Assembly: GCA_018826075.1 (NCBI GenBank)
Contig: JAHKAJ010000036.1
Coordinates: forward strand, 1-35,000
Length of the DNA: 35,000 nt
Source: Candidatus Omnitrophota bacterium
GTDB taxonomy: Bacteria; Omnitrophota; Gorgyraeia; Duberdicusellales; 4484-171
Direction: 5' to 3'
Below the pieces are notes generated by a model that was not told where the DNA came from, made no database searches, and was given only the letters and a program-made list of their open reading frames with translations. A program made the translations under genes and the position numbers. The stretch's first letter is position 1. Every line of letters starts with the position of its first letter. Below, piece after piece: positions 21,312 to 29,757 of the stretch.

Positions 21312-21986
21312 ATGGAAGTTTTAGCTGCCGCTTTACCGGTAATAATAATTATCGTAATTTTCTTTTTGATTGTTAGGATAGCCACAGCGGTATTAAAGCT
21401 TACCGGGATGGATGAAAGAACCGCACGCTTCCAGGCGATTTCAGCTTTTACCGGAACCGGATTCACCACTAAAGAAGCCGAGACGATCTTGGAGGATCAA
21501 AACCGCAGAAAGACCATAGTAGTTTTGATGATCATGGGTAAGGTCGGGATAGTATCGGTGATCGGCGGTTTATTCTTTTCTTTCGGCCAGGGCGATGCTC
21601 ATTCTGATGTTTGGAAAGCAGTTGTGATCTTGGCTTTTATCTTTATCTTGTATAAGATTACTTCTTTAGGAAGTTTTAACCGGGCTCTCAATAAATTTAT
21701 TGAAAAAAGAATCCTGGCCAGGGGAATTACCCGCCAGAAAACTCTTGAAGAGTTGTTCCATTTGCCTAAAGGGTATGGTTTGGCCCAGCTGACCATAACC
21801 AGCGATAGCAAGGAAAGCGGGCTTAGCCTGGCTGAAGCCGGGTTTATCAAGAAAGACATATTGGTTTTGTCGATCGAACGCAAGAATAAGCTGATTTCTT
21901 TCCCCCATGCTCAGGATGTGATCGAGGATGGCGACCGGCTTCTTTGTTACGGGCTTATCAAAAATATAAAATTGTATGCAGCTTAA
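21312..21986 (+). CDS. Membrane protein with C-terminal RCK_C (TrkA-C) domain
   Basis: The 224-residue product has an N-terminal hydrophobic part with one helix at about residues 5-25, a GKVGIVSVIGGLFFSF helix and VVILAFIFILYKI. Then comes a soluble domain with SLAEAGFIKKDILVLSIERKN and VIEDGDRLLCYG, the pattern of RCK_C domains that sense ligands in potassium channels and transporters. The pore part (usual TVGYG) is not seen, and FTGTGFTTKEAE is reminiscent of Trk/Ktr-like sequences only in a loose way. A TTG start 33 bases upstream is possible; the ATG with GGGAG upstream is preferred. Ion-linked function is an inference. Confidence 0.65.
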   Translation: MEVLAAALPVIIIIVIFFLIVRIATAVLKLTGMDERTARFQAISAFTGTGFTTKEAETILEDQNRRKTIVVLMIMGKVGIVSVIGGLFFSFGQGDAHSDVWKAVVILAFIFILYKITSLGSFNRALNKFIEKRILARGITRQKTLEELFHLPKGYGLAQLTITSDSKESGLSLAEAGFIKKDILVLSIERKNKLISFPHAQDVIEDGDRLLCYGLIKNIKLYAA

Positions 21987-21996
21987 GAGATGAATT

Positions 21997-23217
21997 ATGA
22001 GCAGGATTTCCCGGGATAATGTTTTAGCTTTTGTTTTAGCCGGAGGTAAAGGCCGGAGGCTTTTTCCTCTGACCGAAGAAAGGACCAAGCCCTCGGTTTC
22101 TTTTGGCGGTAAATACCGGATTATCGATTTTACCTTAAGTAACTTGGTTAATTCCGGGATTTATTCTATCTATGTTTTAGTCCAATACAAATCTCAGTCT
22201 TTAATCGAGCACATCCGTACCAGCTGGCGTAAGTTTGGAGTTTTGCCCAAGCATTTTATTACCGTGGTGCCTCCTCAGATGCGAAAAGAGGCGGTGGGAG
22301 AATGGTACCGGGGGACTGCTGATTCGATAAACCACAATATTAACCTTATTCATGATTTTAAACCCCGTTTTGTCGTTGTCTTGGGGGGGGACCATGTTTA
22401 CCGGATGAACATCAAGGAGATGATTGATTATCATATCCGTAAAAAAGCCCAGTGCACCATAGCAGTGACTCCGGCTCATTCCAGCCAGTCTTATCAGTTG
22501 GGGATTGCTGATGTCGACTCCAACTTCAGGATTAAAAAATTCAGGGAAAAGCCTTCTTTTTCGGGAAAGAAAATGATTTTTGCTTCGATGGGAAATTATG
22601 TATTCAACTCTGATTTTCTGGTAGACCTGTTGAGCACTAAACCTTTGAGCGATTTTGGCCGGGATGTCATCCCTTATCTGGCTAAACGTAAAGATGGAGT
22701 TTTTGCTTATGATTTTTCAAAAAACAAGATCCCTTCTTTAAAAGAATACGAAGCAGCTTATTACTGGAAAGATATCGGCACTATCAGTTCTTACTGGCAG
22801 GCAAATATGGATCTTTTAGGTAAACAGCCGATCTTTGATCTGGATAACCGCCAGTGGCCGATTTATGCTTCTGATTTTGATTGCCCTCCGGTCTATACTG
22901 CTGCTTCGCGTATCGAGAATACCCTTCTTTCTGAAGGGGCCAGAGTTTGTGGTTCCGAGATTAGGAATTCCATTCTTGGGCGTTCGGTAACCGTGGACGA
23001 AGGCTGTTTTATAGAAGATTCAATAATCATGGATTTCACCCATGTCAAGAAATCATCAAAGATCAGAAAAGCGATTATCGACCGGTTTAATACTATTGAA
23101 CCAAAAACTTCCATCGGCTATAATGCTAAAAGTGATTCCCGGCAATATCATCTAGATCCTTCAGGGATCGTAGTGGTCAAGCGGGGATCCCGGGATGTGT
23201 CCTATATCGGCCTCTAA
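21997..23217 (+). CDS. glgC: Glucose-1-phosphate adenylyltransferase
   Basis: GlgC makes ADP-glucose, the donor for glycogen. The 406-residue enzyme has LAGGKGRRLFPLTEERTKPSVSFGG (nucleotide-binding, with catalytic Arg/Lys), YRIIDFTLSNLVNSGI, WYRGTADSINHNI, and VVLGGDHVYRMN. The left-handed beta-helix at the end includes SILGRSVTVDEGCFIEDSI. Length and motifs are normal. Glycogen storage is therefore likely. Synthase and branching enzyme are not in the window. It begins 10 bases after the membrane-protein gene. Confidence 0.95.
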   Translation: MSRISRDNVLAFVLAGGKGRRLFPLTEERTKPSVSFGGKYRIIDFTLSNLVNSGIYSIYVLVQYKSQSLIEHIRTSWRKFGVLPKHFITVVPPQMRKEAVGEWYRGTADSINHNINLIHDFKPRFVVVLGGDHVYRMNIKEMIDYHIRKKAQCTIAVTPAHSSQSYQLGIADVDSNFRIKKFREKPSFSGKKMIFASMGNYVFNSDFLVDLLSTKPLSDFGRDVIPYLAKRKDGVFAYDFSKNKIPSLKEYEAAYYWKDIGTISSYWQANMDLLGKQPIFDLDNRQWPIYASDFDCPPVYTAASRIENTLLSEGARVCGSEIRNSILGRSVTVDEGCFIEDSIIMDFTHVKKSSKIRKAIIDRFNTIEPKTSIGYNAKSDSRQYHLDPSGIVVVKRGSRDVSYIGL

Positions 23218-23247
23218 ACCGCATGCCCCAAAGGGTAAACCAGACCA

Positions 23248-24600
23248 ATGTTTGAACTATCATTGCTTGAAGAGATAGAACAGCTTATCGAAGCGAAAAA
23301 GTATTCGGAGATTAAAAAACTCCTTCCGCTTCACCCTGCTGATATCGCTGACCTTATCAGCCAGCTGGCTCGCCCGGCGCATAAACTTTTTGTTTTCCGT
23401 TTAGTTTCCTATGATAAGGCGGTTGATGTTTTCGAATACCTTTCTACTGACCAGGAAGAAGAGATACTTAAGACTTTAAACAGTCAGGAGATACAGGATA
23501 TTCTTAACGAAATGTCTCCTGATGACCGGACCGAGCTTTTTGAGGAGATGCCGGCAGAATTAGCTAAGCGTTTTATCAATTTACTTTCCCCCCAGGAACG
23601 TAAAATCGCTATTGAAATCCTCAATTATCCTTCGGAATCAGTCGGCCGTCTGGTTACCCCTGATTTTGTCCAGCTTTACCAAGATATGACTGTAGCCGAA
23701 GCTCTGGCACATATCCGGCAGGTGGGCATACAGAAAGAAACCGTATACCATTGTTATGTATTGGATAACGAAAAGCGACTCATCGGAATAGTCTCTCTTA
23801 AGAAGTTGGTTCTTTCTGAACTGACAACTATGATTTCTGAGGTAATGTCCAAGAAAGATGTAATTAAAGTAACAGCGGTAACCGACAGAGAAGTGGCGGC
23901 TAATATATTCAAGCATCACGATCTTTTAGTGCTTCCGGTTGTTGATAATGACAATAAATTATTAGGGATTGTTACTTTCGATGATTTAGTCGATGTTTTA
24001 GAAGAGGAGGCCACTGAGGATTTTGAAAAAATGGCGGCGGTGCTTCCGGTAGAAAAGCCGTATTTAGAGGCTAATTTTTTTGAACTGATCTGGAAACGAA
24101 GTTTTTGGTTGATTGTTTTAGTGGTCTTGGAATCGGCCTCCAGCATAGTTATGAAAAAGTACGGCGGAGTCATCCAGCATTGGGTAGCTTTAAGCTTTTA
24201 TCTACCGATCCTTATTGCTACCGGAGGCAATGCCGGTATGCAGTCGGCGATGATGGTTATCCGCGGCCTGACTATAGGCGACATCAGTACCAAAGATTTT
24301 TTTAAGGTTATTTTTCGGGAATCGCTGCTTGGTTTTTCTATCGGAGCGATACTGGCTCTGGTGGGATTGGCCAGGGTTATCCTTCAGGAAAGAGGCGATT
24401 GGCTGCTTAGCGTTTCAGTGGGGGTAGCGATGGGGGTTACAGTAATGTTCGCTGCGGTAACCGGAGCTACCCTTCCGATTATATTTAGAAAACTTAAACT
24501 TGACCCGGCTTTGATGAGTGGGCCGTTGATCACGACTATAGTTGATGTTTTGGGTGTATTTGTTTATTTTGAAATAGCCCTTTTGATATTGGGATTATGA
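23248..24600 (+). CDS. mgtE: Magnesium transporter MgtE
   Basis: The 450-residue protein has the MgtE plan: an N-terminal helical superhelix (LLPLHPADIADLISQL, LNEMSPDDRTELFEEMP), two CBS domains (about residues 135-255, with LIGIVSLKKLVLSE and LLGIVTFDDLVDVLEEE), then five membrane helices with PILIATGGNAGMQSA and the SGPLITTIVDVLGV pore region. MgtE imports magnesium and is gated by intracellular magnesium bound between the cytosolic domains. The gene overlaps the next by 4 bases (ATGA). Confidence 0.95.
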   Translation: MFELSLLEEIEQLIEAKKYSEIKKLLPLHPADIADLISQLARPAHKLFVFRLVSYDKAVDVFEYLSTDQEEEILKTLNSQEIQDILNEMSPDDRTELFEEMPAELAKRFINLLSPQERKIAIEILNYPSESVGRLVTPDFVQLYQDMTVAEALAHIRQVGIQKETVYHCYVLDNEKRLIGIVSLKKLVLSELTTMISEVMSKKDVIKVTAVTDREVAANIFKHHDLLVLPVVDNDNKLLGIVTFDDLVDVLEEEATEDFEKMAAVLPVEKPYLEANFFELIWKRSFWLIVLVVLESASSIVMKKYGGVIQHWVALSFYLPILIATGGNAGMQSAMMVIRGLTIGDISTKDFFKVIFRESLLGFSIGAILALVGLARVILQERGDWLLSVSVGVAMGVTVMFAAVTGATLPIIFRKLKLDPALMSGPLITTIVDVLGVFVYFEIALLILGL

Positions 24601-25637
24601 AAAGAGCCTTTGGAAATCTTACCGGATTATTATTATTTTTTAGTTTATTTTTTAGCGGTTGTGCAACCACTGCCCAGCGGCGTAGCGGCATGCCGGCTTC
24701 AGTAAACAATTACCTTAGCCTGGATGAGTTTTGCAAAAAATATAATTTTGAATATAGTTTTGATACTCTTGATGATGTCATCAGTTTGAATTCTCCGGAT
24801 AAGGAGATGAAACTGCTTTTAAATTCAACTGTAGTTCTTTATAACGGTTCAGCGGTTTTTTTAAAAGTCGAGCCGCTTTATTACAACGGCAGGATCCTAT
24901 TGCCGCCGCAATTGGTTGAACTTGTTTCTCGGGGGCCCTTAGCCTCTTTTAAGCCTACTTTCAACTTTAAGACTATAGTCATTGATCCCGGCCACGGAGG
25001 CAAAGATCCGGGAGCTATATCCTGTAATGGCCTTCAGGAGAAAAAAATCAATCTTATTGTTGCCGGATACCTGAAAGAGGACTTGGAGCGCCAGGGTTTT
25101 AAAGTCATCATGACCCGCACCAGCGATAGCTATCTTACTTTAGCCCAACGTACCAATATTGCTAAAAAATACCATGCTGATCTTTTTGTCAGCATTCACG
25201 CTAATTCTAACCGTTCTTCAAGCGTACAAGGCTGTGAAATTTACTATTTATCGCCTTCGCGGCTTAATAGCTTGGAGCGGGCTTTAAAATTAGCTAAATC
25301 CGAAAGTTTTCGTTCAAAGAAACTTGATTCTGATACTGAGACAATTCTCTGGGATCTTTTGATTGCCAGAAATCATGCTTTATCTTCGGAGATCTCTAAC
25401 ATGCTATATTTTACTTTTAAAAATTTAGGATTTTCGGTGAAGCCGCCCAAGCAAGCCCCTTTTTATGTTTTGCGATTTGCCTATGTGCCGGCGGTTTTAG
25501 TGGAAATGGGATATTTAAGCAATAGCTATGAAGAAAAGGCTTTAAGAAAGAAATATTACCAGAAGCAGGTAGCTCAGGCTATCGCTTTAGGGATAGTGTC
25601 TTTAAATAAACACTACGCCGAGCTTCCCAAAAAATAA
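24597..25637 (+). CDS. N-acetylmuramoyl-L-alanine amidase, lipoprotein (Amidase_3)
   Basis: The 346-residue protein has a lipoprotein signal (LFFSLFFSGC, Cys about 22), an N-terminal domain of about 100 residues that resembles copper-amine-oxidase-like or AMIN-like stalk sequence, and the Amidase_3 catalytic domain: TIVIDPGHGGKDPGAI (zinc His), NLIVAGYLKEDL, ADLFVSIHANSN (zinc His) and VLVEMGYLSN (catalytic Glu). It cleaves the bond between N-acetylmuramic acid and L-alanine in peptidoglycan, probably during cell separation. The lipid anchor suggests the outer or inner membrane face of the periplasm. A peptidoglycan precursor gene (murI) follows directly. Confidence 0.9.
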   Translation: MKRAFGNLTGLLLFFSLFFSGCATTAQRRSGMPASVNNYLSLDEFCKKYNFEYSFDTLDDVISLNSPDKEMKLLLNSTVVLYNGSAVFLKVEPLYYNGRILLPPQLVELVSRGPLASFKPTFNFKTIVIDPGHGGKDPGAISCNGLQEKKINLIVAGYLKEDLERQGFKVIMTRTSDSYLTLAQRTNIAKKYHADLFVSIHANSNRSSSVQGCEIYYLSPSRLNSLERALKLAKSESFRSKKLDSDTETILWDLLIARNHALSSEISNMLYFTFKNLGFSVKPPKQAPFYVLRFAYVPAVLVEMGYLSNSYEEKALRKKYYQKQVAQAIALGIVSLNKHYAELPKK

Positions 25638-25638
25638 T

Positions 25639-26427
25639 ATGGATAAACGGCCGATTGGTATTTTTGATTCCGGCGTAGGCGGGCTTACGGTTTTGCGGCA
25701 GGTAGAAAAACTTTTACCCAAAGAAGATATTATCTATTTCGGGGATACAGCCAGGGTTCCCTACGGTAATAAATCCCGGGATACGATTATAAAATTTACC
25801 ACCCAAAGTATTTTGTTTTTATTGCGAAAAAAAGTAAAGATGATCATCATTGCCTGCAATACTTCTTCATCTCTAGCTTTAGACAGCCTAAAAATTGCTT
25901 TTAGCCTGCCGATCATCGGAGTTATTGAATCCGGAGTAAGAAAGGCCCTGGAAAGTTCAACTAATAATAAAATTGCCGTAATCGGGACTAAATCGACAAT
26001 CTTAAGCCGCAGTTACCAGAAAGAGATCAGAAAGGTAAATAAAAATGTAAAAGTTTATGTTCAGAGCTGCCCCTTATTCGTTCCTTTAGCTGAAGAAGGG
26101 TTGCTGAGAGGTAAAATCGTAGAGGCAACGATAAAGATGTATTTAAAAAAGATCAAAGATAAAAAGCCCGGCGCGGTGATCTTAGGCTGCACCCATTACC
26201 CTTTGCTTAAAAAACCGATAGCCGACTATTTAGCTGGTGTTGATATTATTGATTCAGCTCAGCAAGTGGCTTTACAAGCCAAGGCTCTTCTCCAAAACAA
26301 AAGCTTGCTTAGCCAGCGCGGCGGTAATAAAGAGTTCTATGTTTCTGATGAGCCGGCTGGGTTTATCAAATTGGCAAAGTTGTTTTTGAAAAGAGAAATC
26401 TCCGGCCCAAAGGTGGTCAATGTATAA
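25639..26427 (+). CDS. murI: Glutamate racemase
   Basis: MurI makes D-glutamate for peptidoglycan with two catalytic cysteines. The 262-residue protein shows GIFDSGVGGLTVLRQV, IYFGDTARVPYG, IIACNTSSSLAL (first Cys) and VILGCTHYPLL (second Cys with His). Length is normal. The gene begins one base after the amidase stop. Together with that gene it supports a peptidoglycan-containing cell wall in this organism. It overlaps queD by 8 bases. Confidence 0.95.
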   Translation: MDKRPIGIFDSGVGGLTVLRQVEKLLPKEDIIYFGDTARVPYGNKSRDTIIKFTTQSILFLLRKKVKMIIIACNTSSSLALDSLKIAFSLPIIGVIESGVRKALESSTNNKIAVIGTKSTILSRSYQKEIRKVNKNVKVYVQSCPLFVPLAEEGLLRGKIVEATIKMYLKKIKDKKPGAVILGCTHYPLLKKPIADYLAGVDIIDSAQQVALQAKALLQNKSLLSQRGGNKEFYVSDEPAGFIKLAKLFLKREISGPKVVNV

Positions 26428-26800
26428 GGTAAAAGTACTTTCTAATTTCAGTGCTGCCCATTTTTTACGGAACTACAAAGGCAAATGTGAAAATCTTCAC
26501 GGTCACAACTGGAAGGTTGAAGTTGTGGTGGCTAGCCTTAAGCTTAATTCTTTAGGAATGGTAATGGACTTTTCAGATTTAAAAAAGCTTACTAAAAATA
26601 TGCTTGAAGAATTGGATCATGCTTGTCTTAATGATTTAGAATATTTTTCCGCCAAAGGCGGAAAACATAACCCCAGCTCCGAAGAGATCGCCAGGTATAT
26701 TTTCGATAAGCTTAAAACGCTGATCGCCGAAAAAAACTGCCAGTTAGAGGAAATCCTGGTTTGGGAAACCGAAAGCTCATGCGCAACCTACCGGGAATAA
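26420..26800 (+). CDS. queD: 6-carboxy-5,6,7,8-tetrahydropterin synthase
   Basis: QueD converts dihydroneopterin triphosphate to carboxytetrahydropterin, an early step to queuosine. The 126-residue protein has the zinc His and catalytic Cys in FSAAHFLRNYKGKCENLHGHNW (motif split; FSAAHF and NLHGHNW hold the three His), DFSDLKKL, LDHACLND and the C-terminal VWETESSCATY. Between LND and NPSSEEIARYIF there are about five extra residues (FSAKGGKH) encoded by a 21-bp palindrome. Three que genes lie here, interrupted by one other gene. It overlaps queC by 22 bases. Confidence 0.93.
   Translation: MYKVKVLSNFSAAHFLRNYKGKCENLHGHNWKVEVVVASLKLNSLGMVMDFSDLKKLTKNMLEELDHACLNDLEYFSAKGGKHNPSSEEIARYIFDKLKTLIAEKNCQLEEILVWETESSCATYRE
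26645..26665. repeat. Palindromic insertion inside queD
   Basis: Nine-base arms TTTTCCGCC and GGCGGAAAA flank AAA. The palindrome is read in frame and coincides with a loop longer than usual in QueD. Confidence 0.7.
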
Positions 26801-27459
26801 AAAAAGGGGTTATTCTTCTTTCCGGAGGTCTTGATTCGGTAACTACGCTTTATTGCGCTAAAAGTAAAGGATATAGATTAACCGCTTTGGTATTTGATTA
26901 CGGCCAACGCCATGGTAAAGAGATCAAATTGGCAAAAAAAATAGCCCGGATCAATAACCTTAACTATTTCGTTAAAAAAATAGATTTATCCTGGACGAAG
27001 TCGAGCTTAACTAATAGAAGAATAAAAATGCCTTCGGGGCGTAATTTAAAAAGCAAAAGTATACCTTCAACCTATGTTGCTGGAAGGAATATAATTTTTT
27101 TAACTTATGCTTTCTCTTTAGCTGAAAGTATCGGGGCTAGGAAAATATTTATCGGTGCTCATGTCCAGGATTATTCAGGATACCCGGATTGCCGGCCGGA
27201 ATTTATTTACAGTTTTCAGGAGTCAGCCAACCTGGGTTTAAAATCATCTAAGATCAAAATCGTCGCCCCCTTAATCGATAAAAGCAAGACCGAAATTATT
27301 GAATTAGGTTTGGAGCTGAAAGTTCCTTTTCACGATACCTGGTCGTGTTATAATGGAGGCAAAAGGCCTTGTCTTAGATGTGACAGCTGCCGTTTTCGTA
27401 TGCGTGCTTTTAAACAGTTAGGATTAATTGACCCTATTTTAAAAAGGAATAAGCCATGA
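26779..27459 (+). CDS. queC: 7-cyano-7-deazaguanine synthase
   Basis: QueC uses ATP and ammonia to turn carboxy-deazaguanine into preQ0. The 226-residue protein has the PP-loop LLSGGLDSVTTL, ALVFDYGQRHGKEI, STYVAGRNIIFL, and the zinc site in WSCYNGGKRPCLRCDSC with four cysteines. It starts at the ATG at 26779 inside the end of queD; a TTG start at 26761 would add six residues. Coupled translation with queD is likely. Confidence 0.95.
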   Translation: MRNLPGIKKGVILLSGGLDSVTTLYCAKSKGYRLTALVFDYGQRHGKEIKLAKKIARINNLNYFVKKIDLSWTKSSLTNRRIKMPSGRNLKSKSIPSTYVAGRNIIFLTYAFSLAESIGARKIFIGAHVQDYSGYPDCRPEFIYSFQESANLGLKSSKIKIVAPLIDKSKTEIIELGLELKVPFHDTWSCYNGGKRPCLRCDSCRFRMRAFKQLGLIDPILKRNKP

Positions 27460-28265
27460 AAATTAAAACAATAGCTTTGTTCAGTTGTTTATTTTTTTCT
27501 TTAATCGGGCCGGGGCTTCTTTTAGCCCAAGAGATAAACCAAGTGATAGCTAAATCCAAAGAAGCTCAAAAGTCGGTTAACAGCGTAAAAATAGAGGGTA
27601 AGACTATAACCGGCTCAATCGATGTTACTGATAACCAGGGCCTGATCGATTATTCTAACCAGCAATTTTTTGCCGCTGAAGAAAAGGACTCGCAGCTTTT
27701 AAGGTCAGTTTATGTCAAAGACGGCATCGCCTACATGTATAACGGGTTTGTTGATTCCTGGCTTAGGTTCGGATCTGACATCAATCCGGTTGGCGATGTT
27801 TTTAACAAAGATAAGGTTTTTTCCCAATTTCCCGATAATTTCTCGGAAGCCGGCTTCCAGGTCGAATTTTTAGAAGAAGAGACTGTAGACGGAAAACCCT
27901 GTTATGTTATTGAAAGTAAAGTCATCGACTCTGAAAAAGCCGCTCGATTTGCTTATGAGTTTTTAGACCGGTTTGTCTCGCCGCAGATCGCAGTAATGCT
28001 TAAGGAGAACAAACAAATGCTTGGAGATTACTTAAAGGCCTACATGCAGGATTCTCAATCCCGGATTTGGATAGCTAAAAACAGCTTTTTGATTTTAAAA
28101 GTTATTTCCCGGCATGACCAGCTGGCCGGCCCGGGTGAGTCAGTATCTATCGAAAAGGAAACTTCATTTTACGATTTTAACCAGCCGGTGAATATTGAAA
28201 TTCCCCAGGAAGCTTTGGAGGCCCCTTTGGTTTCAGCTGAAGAACTGGGTTTGAAAGCGAAATAG
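27456..28265 (+). CDS. LolA-like exported lipoprotein-carrier-fold protein
   Basis: The 269-residue product has a Sec signal peptide ending LLLAQEI, then a beta-rich domain with VNSVKIEGKTITGSIDV, YVKDGIAYMYNGFVDSWLRF, and VDGKPCYVIESK. This pattern fits the LolA/LolB-like fold often found in proteins that handle lipoproteins or lipids in the periplasm. It has no lipobox cysteine, so it is probably soluble. Closest similarity might be to DUF6612-type proteins. It lies between queC and queE, overlapping queC by 4 bases, yet has no evident link to queuosine synthesis. The family call is moderate. Confidence 0.55.
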   Translation: MKIKTIALFSCLFFSLIGPGLLLAQEINQVIAKSKEAQKSVNSVKIEGKTITGSIDVTDNQGLIDYSNQQFFAAEEKDSQLLRSVYVKDGIAYMYNGFVDSWLRFGSDINPVGDVFNKDKVFSQFPDNFSEAGFQVEFLEEETVDGKPCYVIESKVIDSEKAARFAYEFLDRFVSPQIAVMLKENKQMLGDYLKAYMQDSQSRIWIAKNSFLILKVISRHDQLAGPGESVSIEKETSFYDFNQPVNIEIPQEALEAPLVSAEELGLKAK

Positions 28266-28273
28266 GTATAATT

Positions 28274-28939
28274 ATGAAGGCAAAGATTTCAGAAATTTTT
28301 AAAAGCATTCAGGGTGAAGGCCTTTATCAGGGTAGGGAGCAGGTATTTGTGCGCTTCTTTGGTTGTAATTTAAATTGTCGGTTTTGTGATACCCGGTTTG
28401 AGTTTTTTAAGGAAGCTACCCTTGAAGATCTCGTTGTAGAAATTAATTCCTTTGGTAGTGGTCATTCAGTATCGCTCACCGGAGGAGAACCGTTGTTACA
28501 GGTAGGTTTTTTAGGCGATCTGATTAAGGAACTTAAAAAGCAGGGCCAAACAACTTATCTGGAGGCTAACGGGACTTTACCGGATAAATTAAGTCAGGTT
28601 ATCGATAATATTGATATAGTGGCGATGGATTTCAAGCTTCCTTCATCAACCGGGGATAGACGCTTCTGGAGTGAGCATAGGAAGTTTTTAGAAATAGCCA
28701 GAAGCAAAAAAGTTTTTGTTAAGGTGGTTATCGGCAAAAATACTCAAATCAGTGATTTGGAGAAAGCTATAGAGATAGTTGGAGAGACGGATAGAGAAGT
28801 ACCTTTTATTTTACAACCAGAAAATCCTTTCGAGGATGAGCTCGAAGATAAGTTGGATAATTTTAAGAAAATATGTCAGAAAGGCTTAGCTGATGTTAGG
28901 GTTATTCCCCAACTACATAAAATAATCGGAGTAAGGTGA
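28274..28939 (+). CDS. queE: 7-carboxy-7-deazaguanine synthase (radical SAM)
   Basis: QueE uses a 4Fe-4S cluster and SAM to rearrange carboxytetrahydropterin to carboxy-deazaguanine. The 221-residue protein shows IFKSIQGEGLYQGREQVFVR, the radical-SAM CNLNCRFCD (C-x3-C-x2-C) and SLTGGEPLLQ. The middle EANGT and AMDFKLPSS segments are family-typical. The length is normal. It follows the LolA-like gene by 8 bases, and its stop overlaps the fumarase alpha start (GTG at 28936) by 4 bases. Confidence 0.95.
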   Translation: MKAKISEIFKSIQGEGLYQGREQVFVRFFGCNLNCRFCDTRFEFFKEATLEDLVVEINSFGSGHSVSLTGGEPLLQVGFLGDLIKELKKQGQTTYLEANGTLPDKLSQVIDNIDIVAMDFKLPSSTGDRRFWSEHRKFLEIARSKKVFVKVVIGKNTQISDLEKAIEIVGETDREVPFILQPENPFEDELEDKLDNFKKICQKGLADVRVIPQLHKIIGVR

Positions 28940-29757
28940 ATATAGTTAAACTAAAAAATCAGGTAGAGAAGGCAGTGGCTAGGGCTAGTTTTAATTTACG
29001 GCCGGATGTAAAAAAGCTGCTTAAGCGGGCTTACCGGTTTGAAAAAAATACCCGAGCTAGAAAAGCTCTGGGATGGATTTTGGAAAATGCCAGGATTGCC
29101 GAAAAAGAAAAGCTAGCCATTTGCCAGGATACTGGATTGCCGATAATTTTTATTGAAGCCGGTAAAGATGTTAATTTATCCGGACGGTTGATCCGGGAGA
29201 TTGAGAAGGCAGTTGAATCCGGCTACCGGAAAAACTGCTTGCGGCCTTCCTCGACTGAGCCTTTAATTCGGAAAGCATCTTACCAAGGGGTGATATTTCA
29301 TGTTGAGTTTTCCAATGCCAAAGGCTTATGGATAACTATTTTTCCTAAAGGTTTTGGTAGTGAAAATAAGTCTCAGCTTAAAATGTTTAAGCCTACCGTT
29401 TCAATTGCGGAGATAGAGGAGTTTGTAGTTTCAGCAGCAAAAGAAGCCGGTCCAGAGAGTTGTCCGCCGTTTATCGTTGGTGTCGGTATCGGCGGAACTT
29501 CCGATAAAGCCTTGCTTTTAGCTAAAAAGGCTTTGATTGGAAAAGTAGATAGGCCCAACTCAGATAAAGTTCTTAATGGTTTGGAGAAAAGATTATTTAA
29601 AAAAATAAATAGTTTGAATATCGGCCCTATGGGTTTTAGCGGAAAAACTACTTGTTTGTCAGTCAAGGTGAAGAAAGCACCTACGCATATCGCCGGTCTT
29701 CCGGTGGGAGTAAATATCAGCTGCCACGCTTTACGCAGCGCAACCATCAAGGTATGA
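28936..29757 (+). CDS. Class I fumarate hydratase, alpha subunit
   Basis: This 273-residue protein is the N-terminal half of a class I (4Fe-4S) fumarase or tartrate dehydratase. It shows AICQDTGLPIIF (cluster Cys), SCPPFIVGVGIGG (second Cys) and PMGFSGKTTCLSVKV (third Cys), then THIAGLPVGVNISCHA. The two-subunit form is common in anaerobes and archaea, where FumA-type enzymes interconvert fumarate and malate. An iron-sulfur fumarase fits life without oxygen. GTG start. Its stop overlaps the beta subunit gene start (ATGA). Substrate cannot be fixed between fumarate and tartrate from sequence, so no symbol is given. Confidence 0.9.
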   Translation: MNIVKLKNQVEKAVARASFNLRPDVKKLLKRAYRFEKNTRARKALGWILENARIAEKEKLAICQDTGLPIIFIEAGKDVNLSGRLIREIEKAVESGYRKNCLRPSSTEPLIRKASYQGVIFHVEFSNAKGLWITIFPKGFGSENKSQLKMFKPTVSIAEIEEFVVSAAKEAGPESCPPFIVGVGIGGTSDKALLLAKKALIGKVDRPNSDKVLNGLEKRLFKKINSLNIGPMGFSGKTTCLSVKVKKAPTHIAGLPVGVNISCHALRSATIKV

